A DNA stretch of 64,000 bases from LLD-282 sp964395835 (GTDB lineage Bacteria; Pseudomonadota; Gammaproteobacteria; Berkiellales; Berkiellaceae), in the NCBI GenBank assembly GCA_964395835.1, contig CAYNBJ010000004.1, positions 1-64,000 on the forward strand, read 5' to 3'. Positions within the stretch are counted from its first letter, which is position 1, and each line of letters begins with the position of its first letter. This document shows, in pieces, positions 53,945 through 63,213 of this stretch. Under the pieces are notes generated by a model. That model saw nothing but the letters and a program-made list of their open reading frames with translations. It was not told where the DNA came from and ran no database searches. The translations under genes and the position numbers were made by a program.

Positions 53945-54830
53945 AACAAGAAACAATTTCCTCTGAAGACACAAAACGGAAAGCGGACTGAGCGCTCAAT
54001 TCCCTCATGAGAGAGAGGGTCAACCCATGGCCCGGATGGGTAGCGCAATACCTGCCCCATACAAAATATCCAAAAAGAAATAAATCCCCTACACAATCCA
54101 AAACCTTATGTCTTGCAATCTCATTGGGATATCTCAATCCTTCTGGATTCACAATGGTCTTATCACCGAAAATAATCGCATTCGCAGGACTCGCACCTTG
54201 GGCCAGTTCATGTTTTTGATAAAAGAGTTTATCTTTTTCAAAACCATAAGTGCGGGCGAAACTCATATCCTGCACAAGATTTTTATCCAAAAGATTTCCT
54301 TGAGCGTGCAAACTTTCTAGAGGTAAACAAGGATGCTGATATTCTAAAACAACCGAGACTAGAGGACAATGATACGGCTCTAAAAAGCCATACGCTTTTT
54401 GATACTGAGCATGAACCACGGAAGTAACAAGGGCCCATTTTTTTGGAATATCGAAGACCTCTAATCCATTATTGAGAATTTTTTCACAAAAAATAGAGCT
54501 GGAACCATCTAAAATAGGCAGCTCCAATCCCGAAATTTCACAAATAAGATTATCTATTCCTAAGAATGAAAGAGCGGCTAAAAAATGCTCAACTGTTTTG
54601 ATTTCAATATGATCTTTGCCGAGTGTGGTACAATAGCTTGTCGAAATCACATAATCGTAATGCGCAGGGATCACAGTATCATGTTTTACAAAAATAACTC
54701 CCGTATTTACAGGTGCAGGTCGGAGAATTAATGTGGACTCGAGCCCGCTATGTAGACCAATCCCATGAAAAGAGATTGGTCTTTTGATCGTTTTCTGAAA
54801 AAAATGGCTATGCGAATAGTCAAAACGCAT
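53934..54830 (-). CDS. lpxC: UDP-3-O-acyl-N-acetylglucosamine deacetylase LpxC
   Basis: A 298-residue zinc amidase, the committed step of lipid A synthesis. The zinc ligands are visible in TVEHFLAALSFLGIDN (first histidine) and RHKVLDCVGDLFLFG (second histidine and aspartate). Substrate and catalytic features GIGLHSG and ELPILDGSS also fit, as does the later GHGLTLSLMREL. ATG 54828-54830 is one base after the ftsZ stop and uses AAGAGG within ftsZ. With lpxH in the window it shows the cell makes lipid A. Confidence 0.97.
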   Translation of the reverse strand: MRFDYSHSHFFQKTIKRPISFHGIGLHSGLESTLILRPAPVNTGVIFVKHDTVIPAHYDYVISTSYCTTLGKDHIEIKTVEHFLAALSFLGIDNLICEISGLELPILDGSSSIFCEKILNNGLEVFDIPKKWALVTSVVHAQYQKAYGFLEPYHCPLVSVVLEYQHPCLPLESLHAQGNLLDKNLVQDMSFARTYGFEKDKLFYQKHELAQGASPANAIIFGDKTIVNPEGLRYPNEIARHKVLDCVGDLFLFGYFVWGRYCATHPGHGLTLSLMRELSAQSAFRFVSSEEIVSCYVD

Positions 54831-54831
54831 C

Positions 54832-55938
54832 TTAAACCTCTTCTTGTGTTCTTCGACGCAAAAAAGTTGGTATATCAAAATAATCAACAGGCTGCCCTTG
54901 AGCATTTTTTTTCGACAAGCTCATTTTATGCATAGCCAAAGCATCTGTTTTCAAACTATGGTCTAAAGGTGCACCAGAAGGTGAGCTGAGCCCGGTCGCA
55001 ACTAAGGTAACCATTAATTGGTCGCGCACGTCAGAATCAATCACAGTCCCCAGAATCACTGTCGCTTCAGGAGTAGTAAATCCACGAATGACCTCTCCAA
55101 TAATCTCAAATTCTGCGATACTTAAATCAGCTCCCGCAGTGATATTCACTAACACACCCTTCGCTCCACTGAGATCCACAGCATCCAATAAAGGCGAATG
55201 TATTGCTCTTTCCGCTGCCTGTTGAGCACGATCTGTGCCCTCACCAATACCGCAGCCCATCATGGCATGTCCCATTTCACTCATCACAGTGCGAACATCT
55301 GCAAAATCGACATTAATTAATCCAGGCTTGGTGATTAAATCTGCAATACCTTGGACAGCGCCTAATAAGACATCATTTGCAGCAGCAAACGCATCCAAAA
55401 GTGTCACTTTCTTTCCCAGGACACTCAAGAGCTTCTCATTTGGAATTGTAATTAAAGAATCTACTCTCTGTCTGAGCTCTTCGATACCTTGTAAAGCAAC
55501 ATTTTGACGTTTATGCCCTTCAAAAGGAAAAGGCTTCGTGACAACTGCAACAGTTAATGCACCTAAAGAACGAGCAACTTCTGCAATAACAGGCGCGGCT
55601 CCGGTTCCTGTGCCACCCCCCATTCCTGCGGTAATAAACACCATATCTGCATCTTTAAGCAAGATTTCAATCGCTTGTCTATCTTCATCTGCAGCTTTAC
55701 GACCAATCTCAGGATTTGCACCAGCACCCAAACCACGAGTGAGATTTAATCCTAATTGCAAAACATGATGAGCCCCAGATTGATCTAATGCTTGCTTATC
55801 AGTATTAGCAGCAATAAACTCCACAGCGTGAATTTTATGCTTGACCATGTGCTCAATCGCATTGCACCCACCTCCGCCTACACCTACAACAAGAATTTTA
55901 GGATTCGGATTTACTGGATCAATAAATTCAATATTCAT
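54832..55938 (-). CDS. ftsZ: Cell division protein FtsZ
   Basis: A 368-residue tubulin homologue. The GTP-binding signature GGGTGTGAAPVIAEVA is near residue 103, with the GVGGGGCNAIEHM nucleotide strand at the start and the T7 synergy loop NVDFADVRTVM near residue 208. The conserved C-terminal peptide DIPTFLRR that binds FtsA and ZipA is intact, behind a short linker. AAGGAG precedes the ATG. Follows ftsA by 22 bases. Confidence 0.98.
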   Translation of the reverse strand: MNIEFIDPVNPNPKILVVGVGGGGCNAIEHMVKHKIHAVEFIAANTDKQALDQSGAHHVLQLGLNLTRGLGAGANPEIGRKAADEDRQAIEILLKDADMVFITAGMGGGTGTGAAPVIAEVARSLGALTVAVVTKPFPFEGHKRQNVALQGIEELRQRVDSLITIPNEKLLSVLGKKVTLLDAFAAANDVLLGAVQGIADLITKPGLINVDFADVRTVMSEMGHAMMGCGIGEGTDRAQQAAERAIHSPLLDAVDLSGAKGVLVNITAGADLSIAEFEIIGEVIRGFTTPEATVILGTVIDSDVRDQLMVTLVATGLSSPSGAPLDHSLKTDALAMHKMSLSKKNAQGQPVDYFDIPTFLRRRTQEEV

Positions 55939-55960
55939 AGGAACACTCCTTTAGTAAAAG

Positions 55961-57037
55961 TTATTTGGACACAAAATTCTGAATCTTATTAAAAAATCTT
56001 TTGAATAGATTTTGTTTTTCTCTCTTTTTATCCGCTTCATTTCTGAGCATATTTAATAAACTCATCACTGTAATGGAATTCGGTTGTCCAAAAAAATTTG
56101 GAACAGGATCGGTCACTAAAAATGGTTTCGCTGTTCGAACAGGTGAAGAAAAAATTTCCTGAGCAAGAGCGCTCAGACCATAGATCCGACTTGCGCCCCC
56201 GCTCAGAATAACATTATCAATATGGGTCACATGATTTTTGTTCAGTCTCTCGAGAATGAGACTAAAAATCTCTTCCAAGCGAAGAGTCACAATATGATTC
56301 ATATACGAAAGAGTCTCTGAATTCACAATTAAATTCTGAGTAATCGGCAAGCTAAATTCTTTTTGAGAAAAATCTAAAGTATTCGGACAGGTTGCTAAGG
56401 AAACATATCTGATCTTTAGAATTTCTGCGGTAGATGCTGATATAGAGAGACCTAAGGCTAAATCTGTTGTCATTTGATCGCCACCAATCGGAAGCGAACC
56501 GATCTGCTCTACGCCTTGAGGAGAAAAATAAAGCCATTTTGTTGTCCCGGCACCTAAATCAATGACTAAAGTTTTTTGCTTTTGTTCTTGTAAATCGGTA
56601 ACAATTTGTGAAATGGCTAAAATATCGCAGTATAAATAAGCCTGCACAGACTCTAACTTGTTCTGCAATTTGTAAAAGAATTTCTCTAATGCTTTATCAT
56701 GATTCATTAAATCATGAGAATTTGAAAAAATCCGATTTTGAGAAAGATATTGATGGCTGAGTGCATCACTCACATAATGAGCAGGAATATTAATTGCTAA
56801 ATAATCAACATAATCACATTGTGCCTGCAAAAGAGCCTGTTCCCAACAAGATTGAATCAGTTTAAAAATTTTATCATCATCTTCATAAAAACTTTTTTTC
56901 ATATACGAATTTGGGCATGCACTCCATCCTAAAATTTGCCACTTGTCGGAAAAAGGCACACCTAAACAAACCCGAACACCACAAGTCCCTATATCAATTG
57001 ATCCGCAAACATAAGGATGAATAGGGGCTGTAGCCAT
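55961..57037 (-). CDS. ftsA: Cell division protein FtsA (short form)
   Basis: An actin-fold protein that tethers FtsZ to the membrane. Phosphate loops CGSIDIGTCGVRV and LVIDLGAGTTKW, the adenosine motif LSGGASRIYGL and the C-terminal amphipathic helix (NLFKRFFNKIQNFVSK) are visible. It has 358 residues versus about 420 in E. coli. The gap lies mainly between residues 82 and 150, where subdomain 1C belongs: about 30-40 residues are missing. ATG 57035-57037. No ftsQ or ddl lies upstream; a divergent membrane protein is there. Confidence 0.88.
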   Translation of the reverse strand: MATAPIHPYVCGSIDIGTCGVRVCLGVPFSDKWQILGWSACPNSYMKKSFYEDDDKIFKLIQSCWEQALLQAQCDYVDYLAINIPAHYVSDALSHQYLSQNRIFSNSHDLMNHDKALEKFFYKLQNKLESVQAYLYCDILAISQIVTDLQEQKQKTLVIDLGAGTTKWLYFSPQGVEQIGSLPIGGDQMTTDLALGLSISASTAEILKIRYVSLATCPNTLDFSQKEFSLPITQNLIVNSETLSYMNHIVTLRLEEIFSLILERLNKNHVTHIDNVILSGGASRIYGLSALAQEIFSSPVRTAKPFLVTDPVPNFFGQPNSITVMSLLNMLRNEADKKREKQNLFKRFFNKIQNFVSK

Positions 57038-57166
57038 AAAAATTTAAAAATCGCTCAATAATACCTAAAAGTTTAGCAGAGACTATAAAAATTGAGTCGC
57101 TTAAGAACAGTGACTCAAGATGACAGAGGAAAAATTTTCTCGCGTATTGTACACTGCCTGAAAGAA

Positions 57167-58045
57167 ATGCTGATCAGAAAAAAGATGTTGATTTATACTG
57201 TGTATGGAGCGATTTGTAGTTTTTTTTATCATGAAGCGCTAGTCCGATTAAAGACCAAACAAACAGAGCTTGTACTTTCTCTGAGCCTAGCACTCGTGCA
57301 GCTGTTGATGTTAGCCCTGATCCAACGCACAGAAATGGCAATGATTGGACATTATGCCTCATGTCTACTCCTTTGTTGTGTTTGGATGTGTTGCGGTTTA
57401 TCAAAAATCCTCATCATCTTGATATCACTCATCACAGGGCTGAATTTTTATGAAAGACTCTTTCCTTTATTCACAGAACCATCTTTTATCGTATTGATCG
57501 GATGGTTTGTATGGTATCTCGTATGCGTGTTTTTTATTTTACATGCAGTAAATCGCTCTATATTTTTTCGATCTCAGGAAAAAGAAACTCCTGGTCTATC
57601 GTTTATCTTTCAAGGTTTTTTATTTCTTGCACTATCTAGAACCATCTTAGGTGATGATTTGCTCATTCAAAAAACATTTTTAAAACAACTCGCCTCTTTG
57701 AATTTTGGATTTTTAGCCGTCTATGCAGTGGGACATGCACACCCTGCTTATTATAAAATGCCAATGACTCCTGCGATCATCAACCTCACTGTATGTCTTT
57801 TTCTTCTCAAAACTTCTTTATGGGCCTGGGGCATTGTCTTGTTATGTCTCGTTATACTCAAAAACTCTTTTCTTGATCATATCATTTGTCCAAAAATTTA
57901 CAGTCTATCTATCAAACAAGCCACATCTTACTTTGCAGAAGCTTTCATAATGCTGAGTCTATATATGGTGCTCAGATCGCCTATGATTTTAGAGAAATAT
58001 GAGCAGATGAGCTCTCTATTACAAGAGTTCTCCATTCTTTCCTAA
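57167..58045 (+). CDS. Hypothetical polytopic membrane protein
   Basis: A protein of about 292 residues with seven to eight hydrophobic segments and short polar loops, including a cysteine-rich segment (LLLCCVWMCCGLSKILII). No transporter signature is recognised. The frame is open from TTG 57092, which would add 25 basic residues, but ATG 57167 is the first normal start. It is divergent from ftsA and its last 65 bases overlap the lpoA-like gene tail to tail. An integral membrane role is certain from composition; its function is not known. Confidence 0.65.
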   Translation: MLIRKKMLIYTVYGAICSFFYHEALVRLKTKQTELVLSLSLALVQLLMLALIQRTEMAMIGHYASCLLLCCVWMCCGLSKILIILISLITGLNFYERLFPLFTEPSFIVLIGWFVWYLVCVFFILHAVNRSIFFRSQEKETPGLSFIFQGFLFLALSRTILGDDLLIQKTFLKQLASLNFGFLAVYAVGHAHPAYYKMPMTPAIINLTVCLFLLKTSLWAWGIVLLCLVILKNSFLDHIICPKIYSLSIKQATSYFAEAFIMLSLYMVLRSPMILEKYEQMSSLLQEFSILS

Positions 58046-59375
58046 TACGTATCATCTGATTTTGAGCAAGATACAGTCCTAGCTCTCCCTGATGAAAAGC
58101 GACCGGATCTTCTAAAAAAACCGATAACTTACACAAAATGTTCATCCAATCATACAACTCTTTTTCTTCAAAGTTAATGTCTGAATCATACAAATACAGT
58201 GCTGGCATATTTTGTTTTTTTTGCCCTGGAGGATATAAAGAAAAAAAGATGTTTTTCGTATAAAATTTAGAAAGATATTGATAAAGAAGCTCTCCATTAC
58301 GAGCCCCACCTAAAAATGCCAAACCATAAGGCAACGTTGCTGGTTGAGAAATATACTTAGAATCAGGCAAAATTTTTCTAAACAACATGTCACGTTGAGG
58401 CTGGTTCACAAGGGCGCTAATGCCTAAGTCCGGTGAAAACGGGTCGATATAATAGGCTTGTGGTAATGCTTTCAATAAATGAACATAATCAGCTGGAAGC
58501 TCTTTGGGATTATAAAAAATATAATATGGAACAATTGGATTGGAATCGTAAAGCAAACTCAGCGTATAGGACCATGTATGATTCATCATCAAAAAATCAT
58601 TTTTACGATGTTTTTTAAAAAATTCAGGCTGGGTCTGCAAAGTCCCTTTTGATGTGATAAACCACAATTGTTCTAATGGTTTTTTAAGATGCAAAGTCAG
58701 AATATAATGATCTTTTGCAAGTTCTAAAATATCTTTTTGTATTACGTCTTCACGCAATACGATCTGTATTTTGTCAATATTCTGATTATGTGAAAAATGT
58801 TCAAGAATGACTTTTTGCTCAAAATCTGTCAGTGCACAATCTGTAAGAATCATAAGTTGCAACGAGCCCTCAACTTGCGCATGATGAGCACGCTCTAAAA
58901 GCTGTTTTTGATTCTCTATTAAACATTCTTCTTGTGGTGAAAGATCATGGACAGAGCGGATTCTCGACTTAAAAAGCGACTCTGTTAAAGACAAAGCTCT
59001 TTGATAAAAAGGTGTTTTTTTCTCCAAAATTAAAGGGTTTAATGCAAAAACACCTTGATTCCAATTCTGTTTCTTCTGCAAAAGCTGTGCTTTTAAAATG
59101 CGTGCATGAGTATGGTATAAACCACAAGCAGGATTCTCCAGTAATCCTTCATTATATTCATATGCCTGAGACCAAGTTTCATGATAATATAACCAATGTG
59201 CTAGAAAATTTTCGATTTCACAGGATTTTTCTCCATTTTGCTTGAGTAAGATTTCGACATCCTCAGTATCATAGAACAGAGATTGTTCAGATAAAAAATC
59301 ATCTTGAGCAGTGTGAGCAAAAGAGATAATTAAAATTACAAAATAGGAATACCATGAATAACGATTATGGAACAT
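57981..59375 (-). CDS. LpoA-like periplasmic protein, no lipobox
   Basis: A 464-residue product with an N-terminal signal-like segment (SYFVILIISFAHTAQ), a helical TPR-like region (about 60-130) and a periplasmic-binding-protein-like C-terminal half. The end contains FHQGELGLYLAQNQMIRIRK, which recalls the GxTGxL...I.R strand pair closing LpoA. In gammaproteobacteria lpoA (yraM) lies head-to-head with rsmI, as here. LpoA activates the peptidoglycan synthase PBP1A from the outer membrane. This copy lacks the lipobox cysteine, so it is probably periplasmic or anchored by an uncleaved signal. Its first 22 bases overlap the rsmI start. Confidence 0.6.
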   Translation of the reverse strand: MFHNRYSWYSYFVILIISFAHTAQDDFLSEQSLFYDTEDVEILLKQNGEKSCEIENFLAHWLYYHETWSQAYEYNEGLLENPACGLYHTHARILKAQLLQKKQNWNQGVFALNPLILEKKTPFYQRALSLTESLFKSRIRSVHDLSPQEECLIENQKQLLERAHHAQVEGSLQLMILTDCALTDFEQKVILEHFSHNQNIDKIQIVLREDVIQKDILELAKDHYILTLHLKKPLEQLWFITSKGTLQTQPEFFKKHRKNDFLMMNHTWSYTLSLLYDSNPIVPYYIFYNPKELPADYVHLLKALPQAYYIDPFSPDLGISALVNQPQRDMLFRKILPDSKYISQPATLPYGLAFLGGARNGELLYQYLSKFYTKNIFFSLYPPGQKKQNMPALYLYDSDINFEEKELYDWMNILCKLSVFLEDPVAFHQGELGLYLAQNQMIRIRKEWRTLVIESSSAHISLKS

Positions 59376-60223
59376 TTTATCTTATCTCCATGCCAATAGG
59401 ACACCCAGATGATCTTACTCTAAGAGCAAGAGAAGTGCTAGAAAAAACGCCTCTGATTATCTGCGAGGATACTCGCAATACGATGTTGTATCTCAAAAGC
59501 CAAAAATTGCTCACAAAACAAAAACTCATCAGAGGCGATGCGTATAAAGAGCATGAGATTTGTGAGTACGTTTATCATCATTTAACTCAGGGCGAAAATG
59601 CAGCATTAGTCTCAGATTGCGGGACACCTGCTATCTGCGATCCAGGAGCTGTGATTGTCTCGTATTTACGAAAAAAAAATATTCACATCTGTGCCTTACC
59701 TGGAGCCTCCGCCTTAACTACTTTTTTAAGCTTGTGTGGATATACAAAATCTCAATGGCATTTCTTAGGATTTCTACCCCGTAGCACGGGAGAACAAGAG
59801 GAATATTTTCAAAAAATGCAAGAAAATGGCGGGCTCTGGATTGCCTTTGAAAGCCCACATAGAATTTTAGAAACGATCAAATTTTCTGCAAAATTTTTTC
59901 AAACTTATCCTGAAACACTCATCCGTATTGCCAAAGAACTGACAAAAAAATTTGAAACCTATCTCCAAGGAACACCGCAAGAGATTCTATCTTTCTTAGA
60001 ACAAAATCCAGATATGATTCGTGGAGAATGGATTATTGCTTGGGAGTGCACGCCTCAAAAAAACTCTACTTGGCATAAGGCAGCCTTATCTCTTGCACAG
60101 GACCTAGGAGATAAAAAAACCGCGAATTGGATTGCAACACATTTTGGAGTTTCAAAAAATAGCGTTTACAGCTATCTCATTGAAAAAAAGAAAGAGAAAG
60201 ATATTGGAATCAGCAAAATTTAA
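59354..60223 (+). CDS. rsmI: 16S rRNA (cytidine-1402-2'-O)-methyltransferase RsmI
   Basis: A 289-residue tetrapyrrole-methylase-fold enzyme. Family motifs are clear: LISMPIGHPDDLTLRAREVL at the start, CEDTRNT, SDCGTPAICDPGA, LPGASALTTFLSLCGY, and FLGFLPR. It methylates the ribose of C1402 in the decoding centre with SAM. AGGAA precedes ATG 59354. A strong hairpin at its stop codon ends the gene. Confidence 0.97.
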   Translation: MNNDYGTFYLISMPIGHPDDLTLRAREVLEKTPLIICEDTRNTMLYLKSQKLLTKQKLIRGDAYKEHEICEYVYHHLTQGENAALVSDCGTPAICDPGAVIVSYLRKKNIHICALPGASALTTFLSLCGYTKSQWHFLGFLPRSTGEQEEYFQKMQENGGLWIAFESPHRILETIKFSAKFFQTYPETLIRIAKELTKKFETYLQGTPQEILSFLEQNPDMIRGEWIIAWECTPQKNSTWHKAALSLAQDLGDKKTANWIATHFGVSKNSVYSYLIEKKKEKDIGISKI

Positions 60224-60240
60224 AAAATTCTGCTGATTCC
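60206..60240. terminator. Bidirectional terminator between rsmI and cysS
   Basis: A perfect 10-bp stem GGAATCAGCA/TGCTGATTCC spans the rsmI stop, with an A/T-rich 15-base loop that can extend the stem. It lies between convergent genes. T-runs are weak on both sides. Confidence 0.6.
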
Positions 60241-60257
60241 TAGACAGAACAATTCTT

Positions 60258-61631
60258 TCAGATTTGCTCTCGATAAAAGGTGCCCTCTTTTCTATCCACC
60301 ACATCAAAACCATTTTTCTCAATCAGCTTTCTGAGATCGTCAGCACGCTGATAATCTTTTTGACTTTTAGCAACAAGACGCTCTTGCGCCAAATGCTGCA
60401 GCGCTGGATCTAAAGATTCCAAGCCTAAAAGTGGTCGATACATTTCCTTTAAATTAATACCCAAGATCTCGTTGAACCACTGCAATAAAGTCGAAAGAAT
60501 CTGTGTACGGCGATCGTCTGAATACAATTTTAATAAAGCCCATTGTGATTGAAATTCAGTAATGGCCAAAGGAGTATTGAGATCATCGGCCAACGAGCGA
60601 TTGAGCGCCTCCCACACCAGCGTGTCTTTGTTTTGTTGGCTAGGCAGCTCAAAGGGATAATAATCCTGTATACTATCTAAAAAACCACGAATCGCGCTTT
60701 GAGCTTGAAGCACTCTTTGCTCCGTCCAAGGTAAAGGCTGACGATAATGTGTCATCAAATATAAATAACGCAATGTTTGCGATGACAAGGCTTTCAAGGC
60801 ATCTGCAAGATAAGTAAAATTCCCTAAAGATTTAGCCATTTTTTCATCATCAACTGTCACAAAGCCAATATGCATCCAACACTGAGCAAGCGGATGATGA
60901 AAACAGCTTTCTGATTGCGCGATTTCATTTTCATGATGAGGAAATTTCAAATCCATCCCACCAATATGCAAATCTAAAGAATGTGAACAATGACCAGAAA
61001 TCATAGCTGAACATTCAATATGCCATCCAGGTCTCCCCTTCCCCCAGGGACTGTCCCAACTTAATGAATCATCGTAGACCTTTTTCCATAGCACAAAATC
61101 ACAGTGATGCTGCTTCAATTCATCTGTTTGGACACGTGCCCCAGCATTCAGCTGTTCAAGATTTTGATGTGAAAGCTGTCCATATTTTTCAAAAGAATGC
61201 ACGGAAAACAAGACATCGTCTTCAGAAATATAAGCGTGCCCTTTACTCAACATCATTTCAATCATCGAGATCATTTTTGAAATATATTCTGTCGCTCTTG
61301 GCTCTGAATCAGGAGCTAAACAATTTAAGTTAAGCAAATCGTGATGCATGGAGCGCGTGTATTCCTCTGTAACCAAACGAGGATCGCAGGTCAGTGCTTG
61401 AGCTTTTTTAAGAATTTTATCATCAACATCAGTGATGTTTCTAATAAAATACGGATTGTATCCACGATCTCTCAAAAACCGATACAAAACATCCTGGACA
61501 ACAAAAACGCGTCCATGTCCCAAATGACAATGATCGTAGACAGTCACACCACATGAATAAGCATGGAATTTTTCTGACCTTTTATCAAAGGTATGCCAGT
61601 TTTGTGTCAAAGAATTATAGATTTTTATCAT
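60258..61631 (-). CDS. cysS: Cysteinyl-tRNA synthetase
   Basis: A 457-residue class I synthetase. HIGH variant HLGHGR follows the zinc cysteine in YSCGVTVYDHC; further zinc ligands are in WHIECSAMI and HHENEIAQSE; the KMSKS loop is KMAKSLGN. The anticodon domain includes the final RADDLRKLIEKNGFDVVD helix. Its start overlaps the gltX stop (ATGA), so the two synthetases form a coupled operon. Confidence 0.97.
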   Translation of the reverse strand: MIKIYNSLTQNWHTFDKRSEKFHAYSCGVTVYDHCHLGHGRVFVVQDVLYRFLRDRGYNPYFIRNITDVDDKILKKAQALTCDPRLVTEEYTRSMHHDLLNLNCLAPDSEPRATEYISKMISMIEMMLSKGHAYISEDDVLFSVHSFEKYGQLSHQNLEQLNAGARVQTDELKQHHCDFVLWKKVYDDSLSWDSPWGKGRPGWHIECSAMISGHCSHSLDLHIGGMDLKFPHHENEIAQSESCFHHPLAQCWMHIGFVTVDDEKMAKSLGNFTYLADALKALSSQTLRYLYLMTHYRQPLPWTEQRVLQAQSAIRGFLDSIQDYYPFELPSQQNKDTLVWEALNRSLADDLNTPLAITEFQSQWALLKLYSDDRRTQILSTLLQWFNEILGINLKEMYRPLLGLESLDPALQHLAQERLVAKSQKDYQRADDLRKLIEKNGFDVVDRKEGTFYREQI

Positions 61632-62998
61632 AAAATAGCTTGCAACCTTGTTTTTAAAATTTCAGGATCTATATACTGATACATTGGTTCTAAATGTGGA
61701 CCTTCAGCTTTTCCGGTCAAGAGATAACGAAGCGGATAAAAAGCTTTTTTTCCTTTTATTCCATTCTGTTGCAGAACATTTAAAATCTCGGCCCATGGTT
61801 GTCCAATTTTTTGATGAATTTCAGAAATCAGATCTGGATTCCAGCCGTATTGAGAAAAATCAAAATTTTTCAAATCAACCGCCTGGGCTGTATGTAAAAT
61901 TTGGTACCACATATCAAGATCTGCGAGAACTAATATCTCTGAGGCAACAATTTGAGAAAATTGAGAAAGATTCCGCACTGTCTCGGATCTTAAATAATCA
62001 GAAATCACTTGATTCCACTCATCCAATGAACGCAACATTAATGCTTTCTTTTGCCAAAAAAGCAGCTGTGCGGGATCGAAATGTGCCGCACTCGCTGAAA
62101 TATGATCTAAAGAAAAATGCTGCGCCAACGCATCAAGAGACAACAGTTCCTGTGATTCAATATGATGCCCTAAACGAGCACAATAATTATTAATCGCATC
62201 GGCTGTATATCCCTGCGCTAACAACTGTGAAATGGCAACCGAACCATTACGCTTTGAAAGTGGCTTGTGATCGTGTCCTAAAATTAAAGGAAGATGACCG
62301 TACGAAGGCTCTTTCATGCCCAAGGAACGTAATAAGGCGAGTTGTCGCGGTGTATTTGTCAGATGATCATCCCCTCTCAACGCATGCGTCACTCCGGACA
62401 AGGAGTCATCCATCGCATTAGAGAAGAAAAAAGTAGAATCACCATCAGATTTTCTCACAACAAAATCGCCAATATCATCACCGAAAAAGCTTTTCGGTCC
62501 TAAAACGAGATCTGTCATCTCGATCAGGGGTACCTGAACTGAAAATCTTAAAACTGATTCTTTACCCTGCGCGCGCAAAGCTTTCTTTTGCTCTTCGCTC
62601 AAATGTCTACAACGACCACTATATCTCGGCGGTTTTTTTTGAGCCAGCTGCACCTTTCTCTCTAGTTCAAGCTCTTGAGCAGTACAAAAACACTCATAAA
62701 GCTGCCCGCTTTTATTAAGTTCATCAAGAATTTGATTATAGATCTCATTTCTTTTTGATTGATACCAAACCTCAGATGAATCAAATTGAATCCCCATATC
62801 ACGCAAATCACGAAATAATCCTTCCACATAATCATCCTGTGATCTCGCTGAATCAGTATCTTCGATTCTCAGCAGAAATCGACCTTGATGTTTCAATGCG
62901 TAAAGATAGGCCCATAATGCTGTGCGATAATTACCAAGTGTCATATATCCTGTGGGGCTGGGAGCAAAGCGTGTAACAACACGAGAAGAAGAGAGCAT
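61628..62998 (-). CDS. gltX: Glutamyl-tRNA synthetase with altered HIGH motif
   Basis: A 456-residue class I synthetase. Hallmarks: RFAPSPTGYMTLGNYRTAL, LLRIEDTDSARS, the zinc-like CFC...C region around CFCTAQELE and GRCRHLS, LRGDDHLTNTPRQ and the KMSKS loop KPLSKRNGS. The HIGH box, normally HxGN/G after PTGY(L/M), reads TLGN: the first histidine is threonine (codon ACA). All other parts look functional. ATG 62996-62998 has GAGGA ahead; the frame extends upstream only from TTG. It charges tRNA-Glu and may also serve tRNA-Gln if the cell uses the amidotransferase route. Confidence 0.93.
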   Translation of the reverse strand: MLSSSRVVTRFAPSPTGYMTLGNYRTALWAYLYALKHQGRFLLRIEDTDSARSQDDYVEGLFRDLRDMGIQFDSSEVWYQSKRNEIYNQILDELNKSGQLYECFCTAQELELERKVQLAQKKPPRYSGRCRHLSEEQKKALRAQGKESVLRFSVQVPLIEMTDLVLGPKSFFGDDIGDFVVRKSDGDSTFFFSNAMDDSLSGVTHALRGDDHLTNTPRQLALLRSLGMKEPSYGHLPLILGHDHKPLSKRNGSVAISQLLAQGYTADAINNYCARLGHHIESQELLSLDALAQHFSLDHISASAAHFDPAQLLFWQKKALMLRSLDEWNQVISDYLRSETVRNLSQFSQIVASEILVLADLDMWYQILHTAQAVDLKNFDFSQYGWNPDLISEIHQKIGQPWAEILNVLQQNGIKGKKAFYPLRYLLTGKAEGPHLEPMYQYIDPEILKTRLQAIL

Positions 62999-63163
62999 AT
63001 AAATCCTCAAAATGATATAAAATCGTTTTAAAAAAAGAAAAATCTGTTAACTCAGACTATTATCGACCTTTTTTTCCACGATGTCTATAAGCCTTTTATC
63101 TACAAAAGCAGCCAAGGGTAGCGAGGATCTCTGCTGTTTCATATATCAATCGATAGATGAATT

Positions 63164-63191
63164 TTCACAAAACAACAAAGATCTCTATACT
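63164..63191 (+). promoter_or_regulatory. Candidate lpxH promoter
   Basis: TTCACA (63164-63169) and TATACT (63186-63191) are separated by 16 bases. Transcription would begin near 63198, 16 bases before ATG 63214, which supports the shorter start of lpxH. Confidence 0.45.
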
Positions 63192-63213
63192 AAAAAAAAT
63201 TATTTTTTTCATC

